From positions 1,240,001-1,304,000 of the forward strand of contig NZ_CP100000.1 in assembly GCF_024138165.1 (NCBI RefSeq): 64,000 nucleotides of DNA, in the 5' to 3' direction. This document shows, piece after piece, positions 15,582 through 25,560 of this stretch. Source of the stretch: Halorussus vallis (lineage in GTDB: Archaea > Halobacteriota > Halobacteria > Halobacteriales > Haladaptataceae). Below the pieces are notes generated by a model that was given only the letters and a program-made list of their open reading frames with translations, did not search any database and was not told where the DNA came from. The position numbers were made by a program, and so were the translations under genes. Numbering within the stretch: position 1 is the first letter of the stretch; each line of letters starts with the position of its first letter.

Positions 15582-15718
15582 GTGCAGGTATCCTGACCCC
15601 CCCGGCTTAAAACCGCCGGGTGGTCGGTCGCCCCGCAGACAGGTACGTCCGAGGTCACGTCGCGTTCGGGCCGGCGAAAACCCGTGCGTCCCGGTGGCGT
15701 ACCCGGGGAAGATGAGAA

Positions 15719-15726
15719 CTTTAAAG
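15719..15726 (+). promoter_or_regulatory. TATA-like box for tRNA-Met
   Basis: CTTTAAAGG-type box centred about 31 nt before the tRNA 5' end, standard spacing for archaeal tRNA promoters. Confidence 0.6.
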
Positions 15727-15752
15727 GGTACTACCCGCTTACGACGAACTGA

Positions 15753-15903
15753 GCCCGGGTGGCTTAGCTGGACATAGCGCCGCACTCATAGGGTTACTGA
15801 GATTCGGTGCTCAGGCCTTGGAAGCCTCCCCATGTCCGCGAGGCCCGCCGAGCCTCTAACCTGGGACATGCGGAGATCGAGGGTTCGGAGCCCTCCCCGG
15901 GCA
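15753..15903 (+). tRNA. tRNA-Met (CAU, elongator) with a 77-nt intron
   Basis: Acceptor stem GCCCGGG/CCCGGGC, D stem GCT/AGC, anticodon stem CCGCA (15780-15784) with TGCGG (15869-15873), anticodon CAT at 15787-15789, T arm GAGGG-TTCGGAG-CCCTC and discriminator A. The intron runs from about 15791 to 15867, after position 37, the canonical archaeal site cut by the bulge-helix-bulge endonuclease. Haloferax elongator tRNA-Met also carries an intron near 75 nt. The archaeal initiator has a different acceptor stem, so this is the elongator. The mature tRNA would be 74 nt without CCA, which is not encoded. Confidence 0.93.
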
Positions 15904-16254
15904 TGTTCTTCCGACGCTTCGACCTAGAGAGCCTCGCTCCTCTTCGGTCGAGATTCTCCGCCCCGACATCCGTCGAAATGCCACCGTCCCGTAGCCTTCG
16001 GTATCGATATCGCCGTCTCGACTCACTCGGTCGCGTCTCGACGTTTGAGTTCGTCACGCGCGTACGATGGTGGTTCGGCCGTCGCTCGACGGACGTTCAT
16101 TAGTGGTGGACGGTCGACAGTTGTGACAGGTACCGCCAGAAATTAATGCTCAGTTCTGACAGTTTCGGTAGGCAACGGTTGATTACCGAGTTCGAAACCG
16201 AATTACGGCCTCGTTTCGGCGGTCGCGGCTCGACGGAGAAAAACGATTAGATGC

Positions 16255-16273
16255 CGTTTTAAATTTTAAAACG
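16255..16273. repeat. AT-rich perfect palindrome
   Basis: cgttttaaa-t-tttaaaacg is a perfect 9-bp inverted repeat with a 1-nt centre, in a 500-nt gene-free stretch (15904-16405). It could be a regulator-binding site or a bidirectional TATA region. A second weak hairpin (gagagtt/aactctc) spans 16308-16338. Nothing else in the stretch looks coding. Confidence 0.5.
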
Positions 16274-16354
16274 CCTTCTCGACGCTTCGTGAAAGGTTAC
16301 GGTTCGTGAGAGTTTTCGGTGAACTGAAGTGAACTCTCGCTAACGCTCGGCCCA

Positions 16355-16360
16355 TTATAT
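16355..16360 (+). promoter_or_regulatory. TATA-like box upstream of the 98-aa membrane protein
   Basis: TTATAT about 47 nt before the ATG at 16406; predicts a start near 16384 and a short leader containing GAGGTG (16392-16397), a good Shine-Dalgarno. Confidence 0.5.
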
Positions 16361-16405
16361 GGTGTCGGGGGTCTAAGATGCTATCGAGGCCGAGGTGTCC
16401 TCCCA

Positions 16406-16702
16406 ATGACCGAATCCCTCCAAAACGAAAACAAGTCCGCTATCGGTTCCCCTGCTGACGCCGGTGAAGCGACCGCAGGGCGTCACAAGCTCTCGCAGCT
16501 GTTCGACCGCTACCACGAGCACTCGCTCACGACCCCGCTGGAAGTCGCCGGCTTCTGGACGGCGGTCGTCCTCCCGTTCCTCTACATGCCGATGCTCCTC
16601 ACCGGTATCGACGCCGGGAGCGGCGAACTGCTCACCTTCTTCGGCCTGCTCGCCCTCAACCTCGCCGCGCTGATGGTCGGCCACGGCCACAAGCGCGACT
16701 GA
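16406..16702 (+). CDS. Small two-helix membrane protein
   Basis: 98 aa. A hydrophilic N-terminal half (about 45 residues ending in LFDRYHEHSLTTPLE) precedes two hydrophobic helices (about 47-66 and 72-92), with a charged GHGHKRD tail. The start is supported by GAGGTG 8 nt upstream. It stands alone behind a long, palindrome-bearing non-coding region, so it may be strongly regulated. No function recognised. Confidence 0.68.
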   Translation: MTESLQNENKSAIGSPADAGEATAGRHKLSQLFDRYHEHSLTTPLEVAGFWTAVVLPFLYMPMLLTGIDAGSGELLTFFGLLALNLAALMVGHGHKRD

Positions 16703-16860
16703 CCCCTCGTTCGACTCTCCACCGCCGTCACTCCGGTCCCCGACGGCCCTCCATCCCGCCGCCCGTCTCCGCCCGCTCGGTCCGGCGATTCTCCCGCTTT
16801 CGCTTCTGCACTCGTCCTTCCGACGGACTCCATCGCTGCGCCCGCGTCCGAATGAGTGCG

Positions 16861-16867
16861 TTTAATT
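16861..16867 (+). promoter_or_regulatory. TATA-like box for the aldo/keto reductase
   Basis: TTTAATT 24-30 nt upstream of ATG 16891; it decides in favour of the shorter start over the in-frame ATG at 16852. Confidence 0.55.
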
Positions 16868-16890
16868 CGACGCCCCGACGACGAGACGGT

Positions 16891-17859
16891 ATGGACCTGG
16901 ACGTAGTGTCGCTCGGCCGAACCGGCACGAAGGTCAGCGAGATCGCGTTCGGCACGTGGCGCTTCGGCCGAGCGAACGACGAGGGCGATATCGAGATCGG
17001 CGAAGCGCGCGCCCACGACCTCCTCGACGCCTACGCCGACGCCGGCGGCAACTTCATCGACACCGCCGACATGTACGGCGACGGCCGGAGCGAGGAGTAC
17101 ATCGGCGACTGGCTGGCCGAGCGCGACCGCGAGGAGTTCGTGGTCGCCTCGAAGATCTACTGGCCGACCGCCGACCACCCGAACGGCCGCGGACTGTCTC
17201 GCAAACACCTCCGGAACAACGTCGACGAGATCTTAGAGCGGTTGGGCACCGACTACGTCGACGTCCTCTACGTCCACCGCTGGGACGACGACACGCCGGC
17301 CGAGGAGTTCGTGCGCACGCTCGACGAGTTCGTCCGCGACGGCAAGGTCAACTATCTGGGCACCTCGACGCTCGAACCCAACGCCTGGAAGGTCGCGAAG
17401 GCCAACGAGATCGCCGACAGACGGGGCTACGAGCCGTTCAAACTCGCCCAGCCCCGCTACAACCTCGCGAACCGCGAGATAGAGGGCAACTACCTCGAGA
17501 TGTGCGCCGACTACGACGTCGGCGTCGTGCCGTGGAGCCCGCTGGCCGGCGGATTCCTGACCGGCAAGTACGAACGGAGCGAGCAACCGCGACCCGGCAC
17601 CCGCGGCGCGACCGACCAGCAGTTCCGCGACTCCTATCTCACCGACGAGAACTTCGACGTGATGGAGGCGGTCGAGGCGGTCGCCCGGGAGGTCGGCGCA
17701 TCGCCGGCCCAAGTAAGCCTCGCCTGGCTCATCCAGCACGACAAGGTCACCGCGCCCATCGTCGGCGCGCGCACGGTCGACCAACTGGAGGAGAACCTCG
17801 CGGCCGCCGACGTCGACCTCACGCGCGACCAGTTCGAACGGCTGGCGAACGCGAAGTAG
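16891..17859 (+). CDS. Aldo/keto reductase
   Basis: 322 aa (beta/alpha)8-barrel oxidoreductase, NADP-dependent in most relatives. Signatures: GTWRFGRANDEGDIEIG, then GGNFIDTADMYGDGRSEEYIGDWL with catalytic Asp and Tyr, KIYWPT for the Lys, YVDVLYVHRWDDDTPAEE with His, and the C-terminal phosphate-binding SLAWLIQHDKVTAPIVGARTVDQLEENL. The family reduces carbonyls in sugars and aldehydes; the substrate here is unknown. Single gene with its own promoter. The 315 nt after it (17860-18174) show no supported feature. Confidence 0.92.
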   Translation: MDLDVVSLGRTGTKVSEIAFGTWRFGRANDEGDIEIGEARAHDLLDAYADAGGNFIDTADMYGDGRSEEYIGDWLAERDREEFVVASKIYWPTADHPNGRGLSRKHLRNNVDEILERLGTDYVDVLYVHRWDDDTPAEEFVRTLDEFVRDGKVNYLGTSTLEPNAWKVAKANEIADRRGYEPFKLAQPRYNLANREIEGNYLEMCADYDVGVVPWSPLAGGFLTGKYERSEQPRPGTRGATDQQFRDSYLTDENFDVMEAVEAVAREVGASPAQVSLAWLIQHDKVTAPIVGARTVDQLEENLAAADVDLTRDQFERLANAK

Positions 17860-18174
17860 CGGACCGTTTGTCGTTCTCGAGCAACCGAAGCGGTCGACCG
17901 CACCGCCGACGGCGGCGGGACGACGACAGCACCGCAGACCGAGACTCACACGATACAACTGAGTACTGACCTGACAGCGTGCGCCGTGGCTCGGCGGAGG
18001 AGTTCGCGCATCCTCACAGCCGGCGCGGCGCGTGCGGTCGCGGCGCAGTGACTCGGTCGAATCATGCAAGTAGCGGTTGCTGTCGCGGTTACAGTACCCT
18101 CAGTCGCGTCGTCTACGTAGCGGAGACGTCCAAAGTCGTCAAACGGGTACTGGACTCGTCAGAACAATTTCGTC

Positions 18175-18408
18175 TCACCGCTCGTCCAGATACAGGGGCA
18201 ACAACAACGCGAGCGAGGCGACCGAAACGAGCGGATTCGATAGCGCGTCGACGCCGAAGAAGTACAGCGCGGCGTTGAGCGCGGCGACCGCGAGGCCGAC
18301 GACGAACAGCACGATCGCGGCGCGACGTTTGAGTTCCGCCGCGAACGTCGGCGCGGGGTCTGACGCGGCGGTTCTCCCGTCGGTCGTGGCGGTCGTCCGG
18401 TCTGGCAT
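18175..18408 (-). CDS. Small two-helix membrane protein
   Basis: 77 aa. After about 28 hydrophilic residues (ELKRRAAI boundary) come two hydrophobic helices (about 30-50 and 55-73), ending in YLDER. Resembles the many small haloarchaeal membrane proteins of unknown role. The gene-sized frame and membrane pattern support it. Position between the EamA transporter and the aldo/keto reductase gives no functional clue. Confidence 0.55.
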   Translation of the reverse strand: MPDRTTATTDGRTAASDPAPTFAAELKRRAAIVLFVVGLAVAALNAALYFFGVDALSNPLVSVASLALLLPLYLDER

Positions 18409-18495
18409 CGACTCGTCGTGTTCGGCCGGAGGTCATAGTCCTTGCGGAGACGGAAGGCGCCGTCCGTCGGGTTCACCGTCGTCGGTCGTCCGGCG

Positions 18496-19422
18496 TCACC
18501 GGTCGGCGACCGCCGCCCGAAGCCGCGGGAGTTCGCGGGCGAGCGCCCGCCGCTTCAGCAGGCAGAAGCCCGCGAAGATGACGAGGAAGCCCGCGACCGT
18601 CGACGGCGTAATCGGTTCCTCCAGATACCACAGTCCCGCGAGCGCAGCGAAGATGGGCGCGACGTACGAGACGAGGTTGATCTCGATGGGGCCGAGTCGC
18701 TCCAGGAGGTCGAAGTAGATGAGGAAGCCGAGCGCGCTGGCGACGACGGCGAGGTACGCGAGCGCGCCGACGGCCTCGGCCGTCCACTCTATCGCGGCGA
18801 ACGACTCGCTCGGCCGGGCCAGACTCACCGCGTGCATCAGGAGCGCGCCCAGCAGCATCGACCACGCCTCCATCGTCTCGATGGGGAGTTCGGCGTCGAT
18901 GCGCCGGGTGAGGACGCTCCCGAGCGCGAACGACGCGGCGGCGGCGAACACCAGCAGTTGGCCGACGACGCCGTCGGTGAGGAGGTTGTTCGGGTCGGGA
19001 TCGCTCAGAATGACGACGCCAACGAGTCCCAGCAGGAGGCCCGCGACGCCCGCCGGGGTCAGACGCTCGCTGGGCAGGAACACCCGCGCGAACCCCGTGG
19101 TCAGCACGGGGCTCAAACTGACGATGACCGCGGCGACGGCGCTCGTGGTGTGCTGCTCGCCGACGAAGAGGAAGGCGTGGTAGGCGGCGATCATCAGCGC
19201 ACCGCCGACGCCGACCAGCGTCCACTCGCTCCGGCCGCGGGGTCGCCACCGGTCGGTCGCGTAGACGGCGTAGCCGAGCATCAGGACGCCGGCGACGTCG
19301 TAGCGGACGGCCGCGAACAGCACCGGCGGAAAGTAGTCGAGTCCGGCCTTGATGGCCATGAACGCCGACCCCCACGCCGCCGCCAGCGCGATGAACAATC
19401 CGAAGTTCCGGTATCGGCTCAC
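18496..19422 (-). CDS. EamA/DMT-family transporter
   Basis: 308 aa with about ten hydrophobic helices in two homologous halves, each an EamA domain. The first starts FGLFIALAAAWGSAFMAIKAGL; the second has VGALAYLAVVASALGFLIYFDLLERLGPIEINLVSYVAPIFAALAGLWYLEEPITPSTVAGFLVIFAGF, the typical end of the second half. Drug/metabolite exporters of this kind move amino acids, nucleosides or small metabolites; the substrate cannot be inferred. Length is typical. Confidence 0.92.
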   Translation of the reverse strand: MSRYRNFGLFIALAAAWGSAFMAIKAGLDYFPPVLFAAVRYDVAGVLMLGYAVYATDRWRPRGRSEWTLVGVGGALMIAAYHAFLFVGEQHTTSAVAAVIVSLSPVLTTGFARVFLPSERLTPAGVAGLLLGLVGVVILSDPDPNNLLTDGVVGQLLVFAAAASFALGSVLTRRIDAELPIETMEAWSMLLGALLMHAVSLARPSESFAAIEWTAEAVGALAYLAVVASALGFLIYFDLLERLGPIEINLVSYVAPIFAALAGLWYLEEPITPSTVAGFLVIFAGFCLLKRRALARELPRLRAAVADR

Positions 19423-19495
19423 TGTGGCCTTTCGACGCCGGCAGGGGGTGAAGGTTTCGAAAGCGGAGATTCGGGGACGGTTCGGAGACGCCTGC

Positions 19496-20002
19496 CTACG
19501 GGCGGCCCGCGGCGCTCCGGCGCTGGTCGCGGATCGCCCGGAGCAGGTCCTGGCGCGCGACGATGCCGACCAGTCGGCCGTCTTCGAGCACTGGCAGGCG
19601 GTTGATGTCCTGCTCGTCGTCGACCAGCAGGTCGAGCATCTCGTCCATGCTGGCGTCGGGCGAGACGGTGACGACGTCCTCGGTCATGATGGTGCTGACC
19701 GGCTTGCCCGCGTGTTTCAACAGGTCGAGTTCGGTGTCGAGGTCGTCCCACGAGAGGTCGATGGCGTACTCCAGGGTTTCCAGGAACGGCGGGAAGCCGA
19801 CCGGAATCCACAGCGTCCGGTCGCTCGGCTGGAAGAGGTGGACCAGGTCGTGCTGGGTGACGATGCCGACCAGCGTCCCGTCGTCGTCGACCACCGGGTA
19901 GCCGTTGAAGTCCTCCTGGGCGAGTTCGGTCAGCACCTCGCTGATCTCGTCGTCCGGATGGACCGTCTCGACGTCGGTCGTCATCAGGTCGCGGGCGTTC
20001 AT
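19496..20002 (-). CDS. CBS-domain pair protein
   Basis: 168 aa from ATG 20002. Two CBS motifs: MNARDLMTTDVETVHPDDEISEVLTELAQEDFNGYPVVDDDGTLVGIV (residues 1-50) and STIMTEDVVTVSPDASMDEMLDLLVDDEQDINRLPVLEDGRLVGIVARQDLLRAI (about 102-157). Together they form a Bateman module that senses adenine nucleotides or similar ligands. A 50-residue insertion (FPPFLETLEYAIDLSWDDLDTELDLLKHAGKPV) lies between them, longer than the usual linker. No effector domain is attached, so it probably acts on a partner protein. Confidence 0.88.
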   Translation of the reverse strand: MNARDLMTTDVETVHPDDEISEVLTELAQEDFNGYPVVDDDGTLVGIVTQHDLVHLFQPSDRTLWIPVGFPPFLETLEYAIDLSWDDLDTELDLLKHAGKPVSTIMTEDVVTVSPDASMDEMLDLLVDDEQDINRLPVLEDGRLVGIVARQDLLRAIRDQRRSAAGRP

Positions 20003-20149
20003 GCCGGGAACGAGGAGCGCGCGGCCCGTATCGTTTCCGGTCGTCGGACGGGGTCGGCGGCGGTCCTGCCCGCAGGACCGCCGCGCCGACACTCCTCCCG
20101 CCGACCCGTCCGACGAAGACTTACGGCCGCGGCGAACGTAGCGCGGTCC

Positions 20150-20245
20150 ATGGAGGAGCGATACGTATGCGAAGCCTGCGGTCGGGAGTTCGACACCGAG
20201 CGCGAACTCAGAGAACACCTCTACTCGGTGGGGTTGGTCGACTGA
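20150..20245 (+). CDS. 31-aa C2H2-like mini-protein
   Basis: 31 aa: YVCEACGREFDTERELREHLYSVGLVD is half of a classic C2H2 finger (C-x2-C-x12-H), but the fourth ligand is missing at the usual spacing, so metal binding would need dimerisation or another residue. Near-identical short proteins occur in other haloarchaea (from memory). It is followed 3 nt after its stop by a strong hairpin. Confidence 0.65.
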   Translation: MEERYVCEACGREFDTERELREHLYSVGLVD

Positions 20246-20248
20246 GAC

Positions 20249-20284
20249 GCCGGCGGGCCTGCCCGACCGGGCAGGCCCGCCGGC
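20249..20284. terminator. 16-bp perfect hairpin between convergent genes
   Basis: gccggcgggcctgccc / gggcaggcccgccggc with a 4-nt loop, lying between the convergent zinc-finger and RNase HI genes. Terminator-like by position; archaeal termination does not need hairpins, so the function is inferred. Confidence 0.55.
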
Positions 20285-20312
20285 GAAGAGCGCGTGGTCG
20301 CGCGACCGTCGG

Positions 20313-20945
20313 TCAGTCGCTGGCGCGTCGGTCGCGCCGCGACGGCGGCGGAATCTGGGCCTCGCTCGACCCGGGGCTGTCGGGGAGCAGACACCGGTCG
20401 CGCTCGCGGTTGACGTGTTCGTACTCGTCGGGGGCGTTCGCCAGGAAGTGAGCAGGGTTCTGGTCACTGTCGACGACGGCCGCCCGAACTTCGCCGAACC
20501 CGCAGATGCGGGCGCGGATGCCCCGCCAGTGGTGGCGACCGGCGTGCGGAACCGCCAGTTTCCGCGGCGGGGTGCGGTCGGTTCGGCGTGTCGCCAACGC
20601 CGCGCTGTTGACGTTCGCCGCTAGGTCGTCGTGGTCGACGAGGACGCCGACGCGCGCGTCTCGCGGCGCGCGCGCGGCGAGCACGTCGAGGCCGAGGTGG
20701 AGCGCCCGGTACTCCGCGACGTTGTTGTCGGTCACCTGGTCGGGCATCGCGAGGCGCGCGACACGCTCGCCGTCTCGCGTCTCGATGATGACGCCGAGTC
20801 CACCGTCGTCGCTGTCGAGTTTGTACGAACCGTCGGTGGCGACGTAGAAGTCCCGGAGGTGAGTCCGCGGCGGATGGGCGATGTGCGGCGTTGGTGATTC
20901 GTCGAACAGTGCCCGCAACTGGGAGGGACGGCCGTGAACGGCCAT
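20313..20945 (-). CDS. rnhA: Ribonuclease HI
   Basis: 210 aa. RNase H fold: FYVATDGSYKLDSDDGGLGVII carries the first catalytic Asp, NNVAEYRALHLGLDVL the Glu, and VGVLVDHDDL the second Asp; VVDSDQNPAHFLANAPDEYEHVNRERDRCL supplies the last acidic position and the family's H/N-rich end. It cleaves the RNA strand of RNA:DNA hybrids. The first 30 residues are extra to the core domain and have His-Pro repeats. Haloarchaeal type 1 RNases H of this length are known. Convergent with the 31-aa gene. Confidence 0.88.
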   Translation of the reverse strand: MAVHGRPSQLRALFDESPTPHIAHPPRTHLRDFYVATDGSYKLDSDDGGLGVIIETRDGERVARLAMPDQVTDNNVAEYRALHLGLDVLAARAPRDARVGVLVDHDDLAANVNSAALATRRTDRTPPRKLAVPHAGRHHWRGIRARICGFGEVRAAVVDSDQNPAHFLANAPDEYEHVNRERDRCLLPDSPGSSEAQIPPPSRRDRRASD

Positions 20946-20982
20946 ATTTCCCGCTTCGGTACCGTTCTACTTAAGCTTACGG

Positions 20983-21060
20983 CCTGTCATCGACAGGGCG
21001 GAACAGGGCCGCCCTCCATCGGAAATATCGGACCGTCGGCGCGCGGTATTTATAAGCCGA
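20983..21060. other. Hairpins and orphan TATA box in the rnhA-HTH divergent gap
   Basis: The 389-nt gap 20946-21334 has cctgtc-atc-gacagg (20983-20997), agggcgg/ccgccct (about 20995-21015), and a strong TATA-like ATTTATAAG at about 21048-21056 reading rightward, 280 nt before the next start. A short non-coding transcript or a long leader is possible. I see no protein gene. Confidence 0.35.
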
Positions 21061-21334
21061 GGTGAGACGCGAGGGTTTCGCGCACCAACCGTTCGCGAAC
21101 TCGCGGTTCGGTCCCGACCGACGGCGGTGTGACTTCCGGTTATCGCCGGACGACGCCGCCGCCATTTCGTTACCGTCGGCGGTAACCTGAATTGTCCGGC
21201 ACTATCCTTATCGGCGTCAGCGTGTTCGTGTGTGAGACGGGACGACAGATTGTGCGTCCGTCTCCGTCCGCGGGGAGGGGCGACGGCCGGAGGCCGTTCG
21301 CGCGACGCGCAGTTCGCACTCGTTCCGACCAATC

Positions 21335-21739
21335 ATGAGTCACAACGACAAGGGTGAGACCGACGTTTCCCCACCGCACGTCTCGAAGCAGGACGTACTG
21401 CCGGTCGAAAGCGAGAGCGAGACGCTCGACTCTGTGTTCCGGGCGCTCGCCGACCATCGGCGTCGCTGCATCTGTCACTACCTGGCGCGACGGTCCGAGC
21501 CGATACCGGTCGACGAACTCGCGGAACTGGTCGCCGCCTCGATGAGCGAGAAGACCCGTGCGGTGCTCACGTCGGCGGAGATCGAACAGACTCGCGCCGA
21601 ACTCCACCAGATGCACCTGCCGAAACTCCAGGAGGCGGGCGTGGTGGAGTACGACGCCGACGACGGCGTCGTCCGACTGGTCGAATCGCCGGGGGTGACC
21701 GACTGTTTGCGGGCGGCCGAAGTGGTCGACTTCGAGTGA
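21335..21739 (+). CDS. DUF7344-type winged-helix regulator
   Basis: 134 aa. The core ETLDSVFRALADHRRRCICHYLARRSEPIPVDELAELV is the haloarchaeal DUF7344 helix-turn-helix, followed by LHQMHLPKLQEAGVVEYDADDGVVRLV, the recognition and wing part with the family hallmark (H-LPKL--AG). Members are thought to be transcription factors responding to unknown cues. Two more family members occur at 29415 and 58573. It stands alone. Confidence 0.82.
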   Translation: MSHNDKGETDVSPPHVSKQDVLPVESESETLDSVFRALADHRRRCICHYLARRSEPIPVDELAELVAASMSEKTRAVLTSAEIEQTRAELHQMHLPKLQEAGVVEYDADDGVVRLVESPGVTDCLRAAEVVDFE

Positions 21740-21900
21740 CGCTCTTTTGACGGCCATCGCGGACTGCGAAACCGCGGTCGGTGTGCGAACAGCGGAAAAC
21801 GTGAGAGGAACGAGCGGCAAGCACGGCGTGTCAGCGACCGCGAGGGCCGATGGCCCTCGCGGTCGCTCCGTGCGGAGTCGGCTCCGGGGCGAGCGTCGGG

Positions 21901-24159
<2,259 letters not shown>

Positions 24160-24182
24160 GGTGCGAGAAATCGCGCCCGGCC

Positions 24183-24190
24183 GTATAAAG
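24183..24190 (-). promoter_or_regulatory. TATA-like box for maeB
   Basis: CTTTATAC on the minus strand, 24-31 nt before ATG 24159. Confidence 0.6.
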
Positions 24191-24243
24191 CTAACCGAAG
24201 GCGTCGAATACTACATTCGACGTTCGTCGAAAACGATGGGCGG

Positions 24244-24289
24244 TCGGCGGTCGGAACCGTCGGCATCGGCCGACGGCTCCGACCGCCGA
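24244..24289. terminator. 21-bp hairpin downstream of the M24-fold gene
   Basis: Stem 24244-24264 pairs with 24269-24289 with one mismatch and a 4-nt loop (atcg). It follows the stop of the M24-fold gene and precedes the maeB promoter, fitting a boundary between two same-strand units. Confidence 0.5.
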
Positions 24290-24319
24290 CGGTACTGACC
24301 GCCGACCGCTCCGACATCC

Positions 24320-25426
24320 TCACCAGTCGCCGTCCTTTACCAGCACGTCCGGGCGCTCGACGACGGCGTCGTAATCGTATGCGTCCACGGGCGTGGTCGG
24401 CCACTGGCCGGTGTCGGTCAACACCTCGAAGCCGTCGTCGGTGACCAGGACCGTGTCCTCGCTCTTGGCACCCTGGACGGTCGGGTTCCAGGCGTAGGCC
24501 ATCGGCGTCGTGACCGCGGCGTCGAGGTCCAGCGTGGCGATCCACTCGCGGCCCGCGTAGCCCGCCGCGCCGCCCTGGTGGTGTCTCCGCCACTCGTCGG
24601 CGTGGCCGACGTGTTCGTAGGCGGCCTGGATGCCCTGGAAGACGCTGGCCGCGTCGCCGTCCAGCCTCGCGACGGCCTGGGTCGCGCCGAGCGCCGTCAC
24701 CTCGACGATTCGGGCGGCGTGGTGCCTGTCGCCCAGTTCGTTCAGCGCGGGGTCGTCCTCGTCGCCGAACGCCACGGTCCGGGTCGTGCTGGCGTGGAGG
24801 CCGTCCCGCTCGGCGGTCACCGACACCAGCGCGTAGTCGCCGATCTCTTGCTGGGTGGGCGTGTAGTGGCGGTACCGCTTGGCGCGCTCGGCCCCGCCGA
24901 CCAGCGCGACCGGCGCCTCGATGTCCCGCGCGGAGAGCGCGACCCGGAGCGCGGAGGCGACCTCGTGTTCGACGTCGCCGGGCCGGAGTTCGCGGCAGAC
25001 CGCCTCGACCGCCTCGGCGGTTTCGCGGCCGAGTTCGCGGTACTTCTCGACGTCCTCGTCGGTCAGCGGTTGGCGGAGCGGCGAGGCGTCGACCGACTCG
25101 AAGCCGGGGACGTCGAAGTCTGCCGCGGCGGGGTCGGGGCTGTGGTCGGCGACCGCCTCGGCGAGCGACCCGTCGTACCACTCGAACTCGGTCACGGGCA
25201 CGTCGTCTTCGAGTTCCTCGTCGCGGAGTCGGTCGGCCTCGATGTCGTTCGTCACGACTTCGAGGCCGTCACCGTCGTAACCGACCGCGGCGACGCCGAC
25301 GTCGCCCTCGCGGTCTACGACGTTGTCGCCGCCGGTCAGCCACGCGAAGGCGTTGGGGCGGGCGAACCAGACGGCTTCGAGGTCCCGGTCGTCGAGGTAG
25401 GCGTCGAGGCGGTCCTGTTTGGTCAT
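24320..25426 (-). CDS. M24/creatinase-fold protein lacking metal ligands
   Basis: 368 aa from ATG 25426. The N-terminal domain begins KQDRLDAYLDDRDLEAVWFARPNAFAWLTGG as in Xaa-Pro/creatinase proteins, and the C-terminal pita-bread domain aligns through EVASALRVALSARDIE, GDYALVSVTAERDGLHASTTRTV and SEDTVLVTDDGFEVLT. The two Asp ligands of active M24 peptidases are Ser here (S202, S213) and the Glu of the EPG motif is Asn. Like creatinase, it therefore probably does not bind the metal pair. It may be a metal-independent hydrolase or a non-enzymatic protein. Confidence 0.78.
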   Translation of the reverse strand: MTKQDRLDAYLDDRDLEAVWFARPNAFAWLTGGDNVVDREGDVGVAAVGYDGDGLEVVTNDIEADRLRDEELEDDVPVTEFEWYDGSLAEAVADHSPDPAAADFDVPGFESVDASPLRQPLTDEDVEKYRELGRETAEAVEAVCRELRPGDVEHEVASALRVALSARDIEAPVALVGGAERAKRYRHYTPTQQEIGDYALVSVTAERDGLHASTTRTVAFGDEDDPALNELGDRHHAARIVEVTALGATQAVARLDGDAASVFQGIQAAYEHVGHADEWRRHHQGGAAGYAGREWIATLDLDAAVTTPMAYAWNPTVQGAKSEDTVLVTDDGFEVLTDTGQWPTTPVDAYDYDAVVERPDVLVKDGDW

Positions 25427-25560
25427 ACTGGTCGCTTGTGGCCCACCGCCTTGAAGCAGGCGACTTCGGTATCTTTCGCGCGGGTGAGAGGCCCGGCGAC
25501 GAGGCGACGACGGACCCGACAACCACCGGCTTTTTCGGCGCGCGACTCCCTCTCCCGAAC

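Noticed and set aside
15791-15867. Insert in tRNA-Met considered as a mobile insertion
   Set aside because: It lies exactly at the canonical 37/38 intron position, and both stems around it pair correctly, so it is an ordinary archaeal intron.
17860-18174. Gene-free stretch checked for tRNA or small protein
   Set aside because: No cloverleaf, no plausible start with haloarchaeal codon use and no TATA-like element with a following frame.
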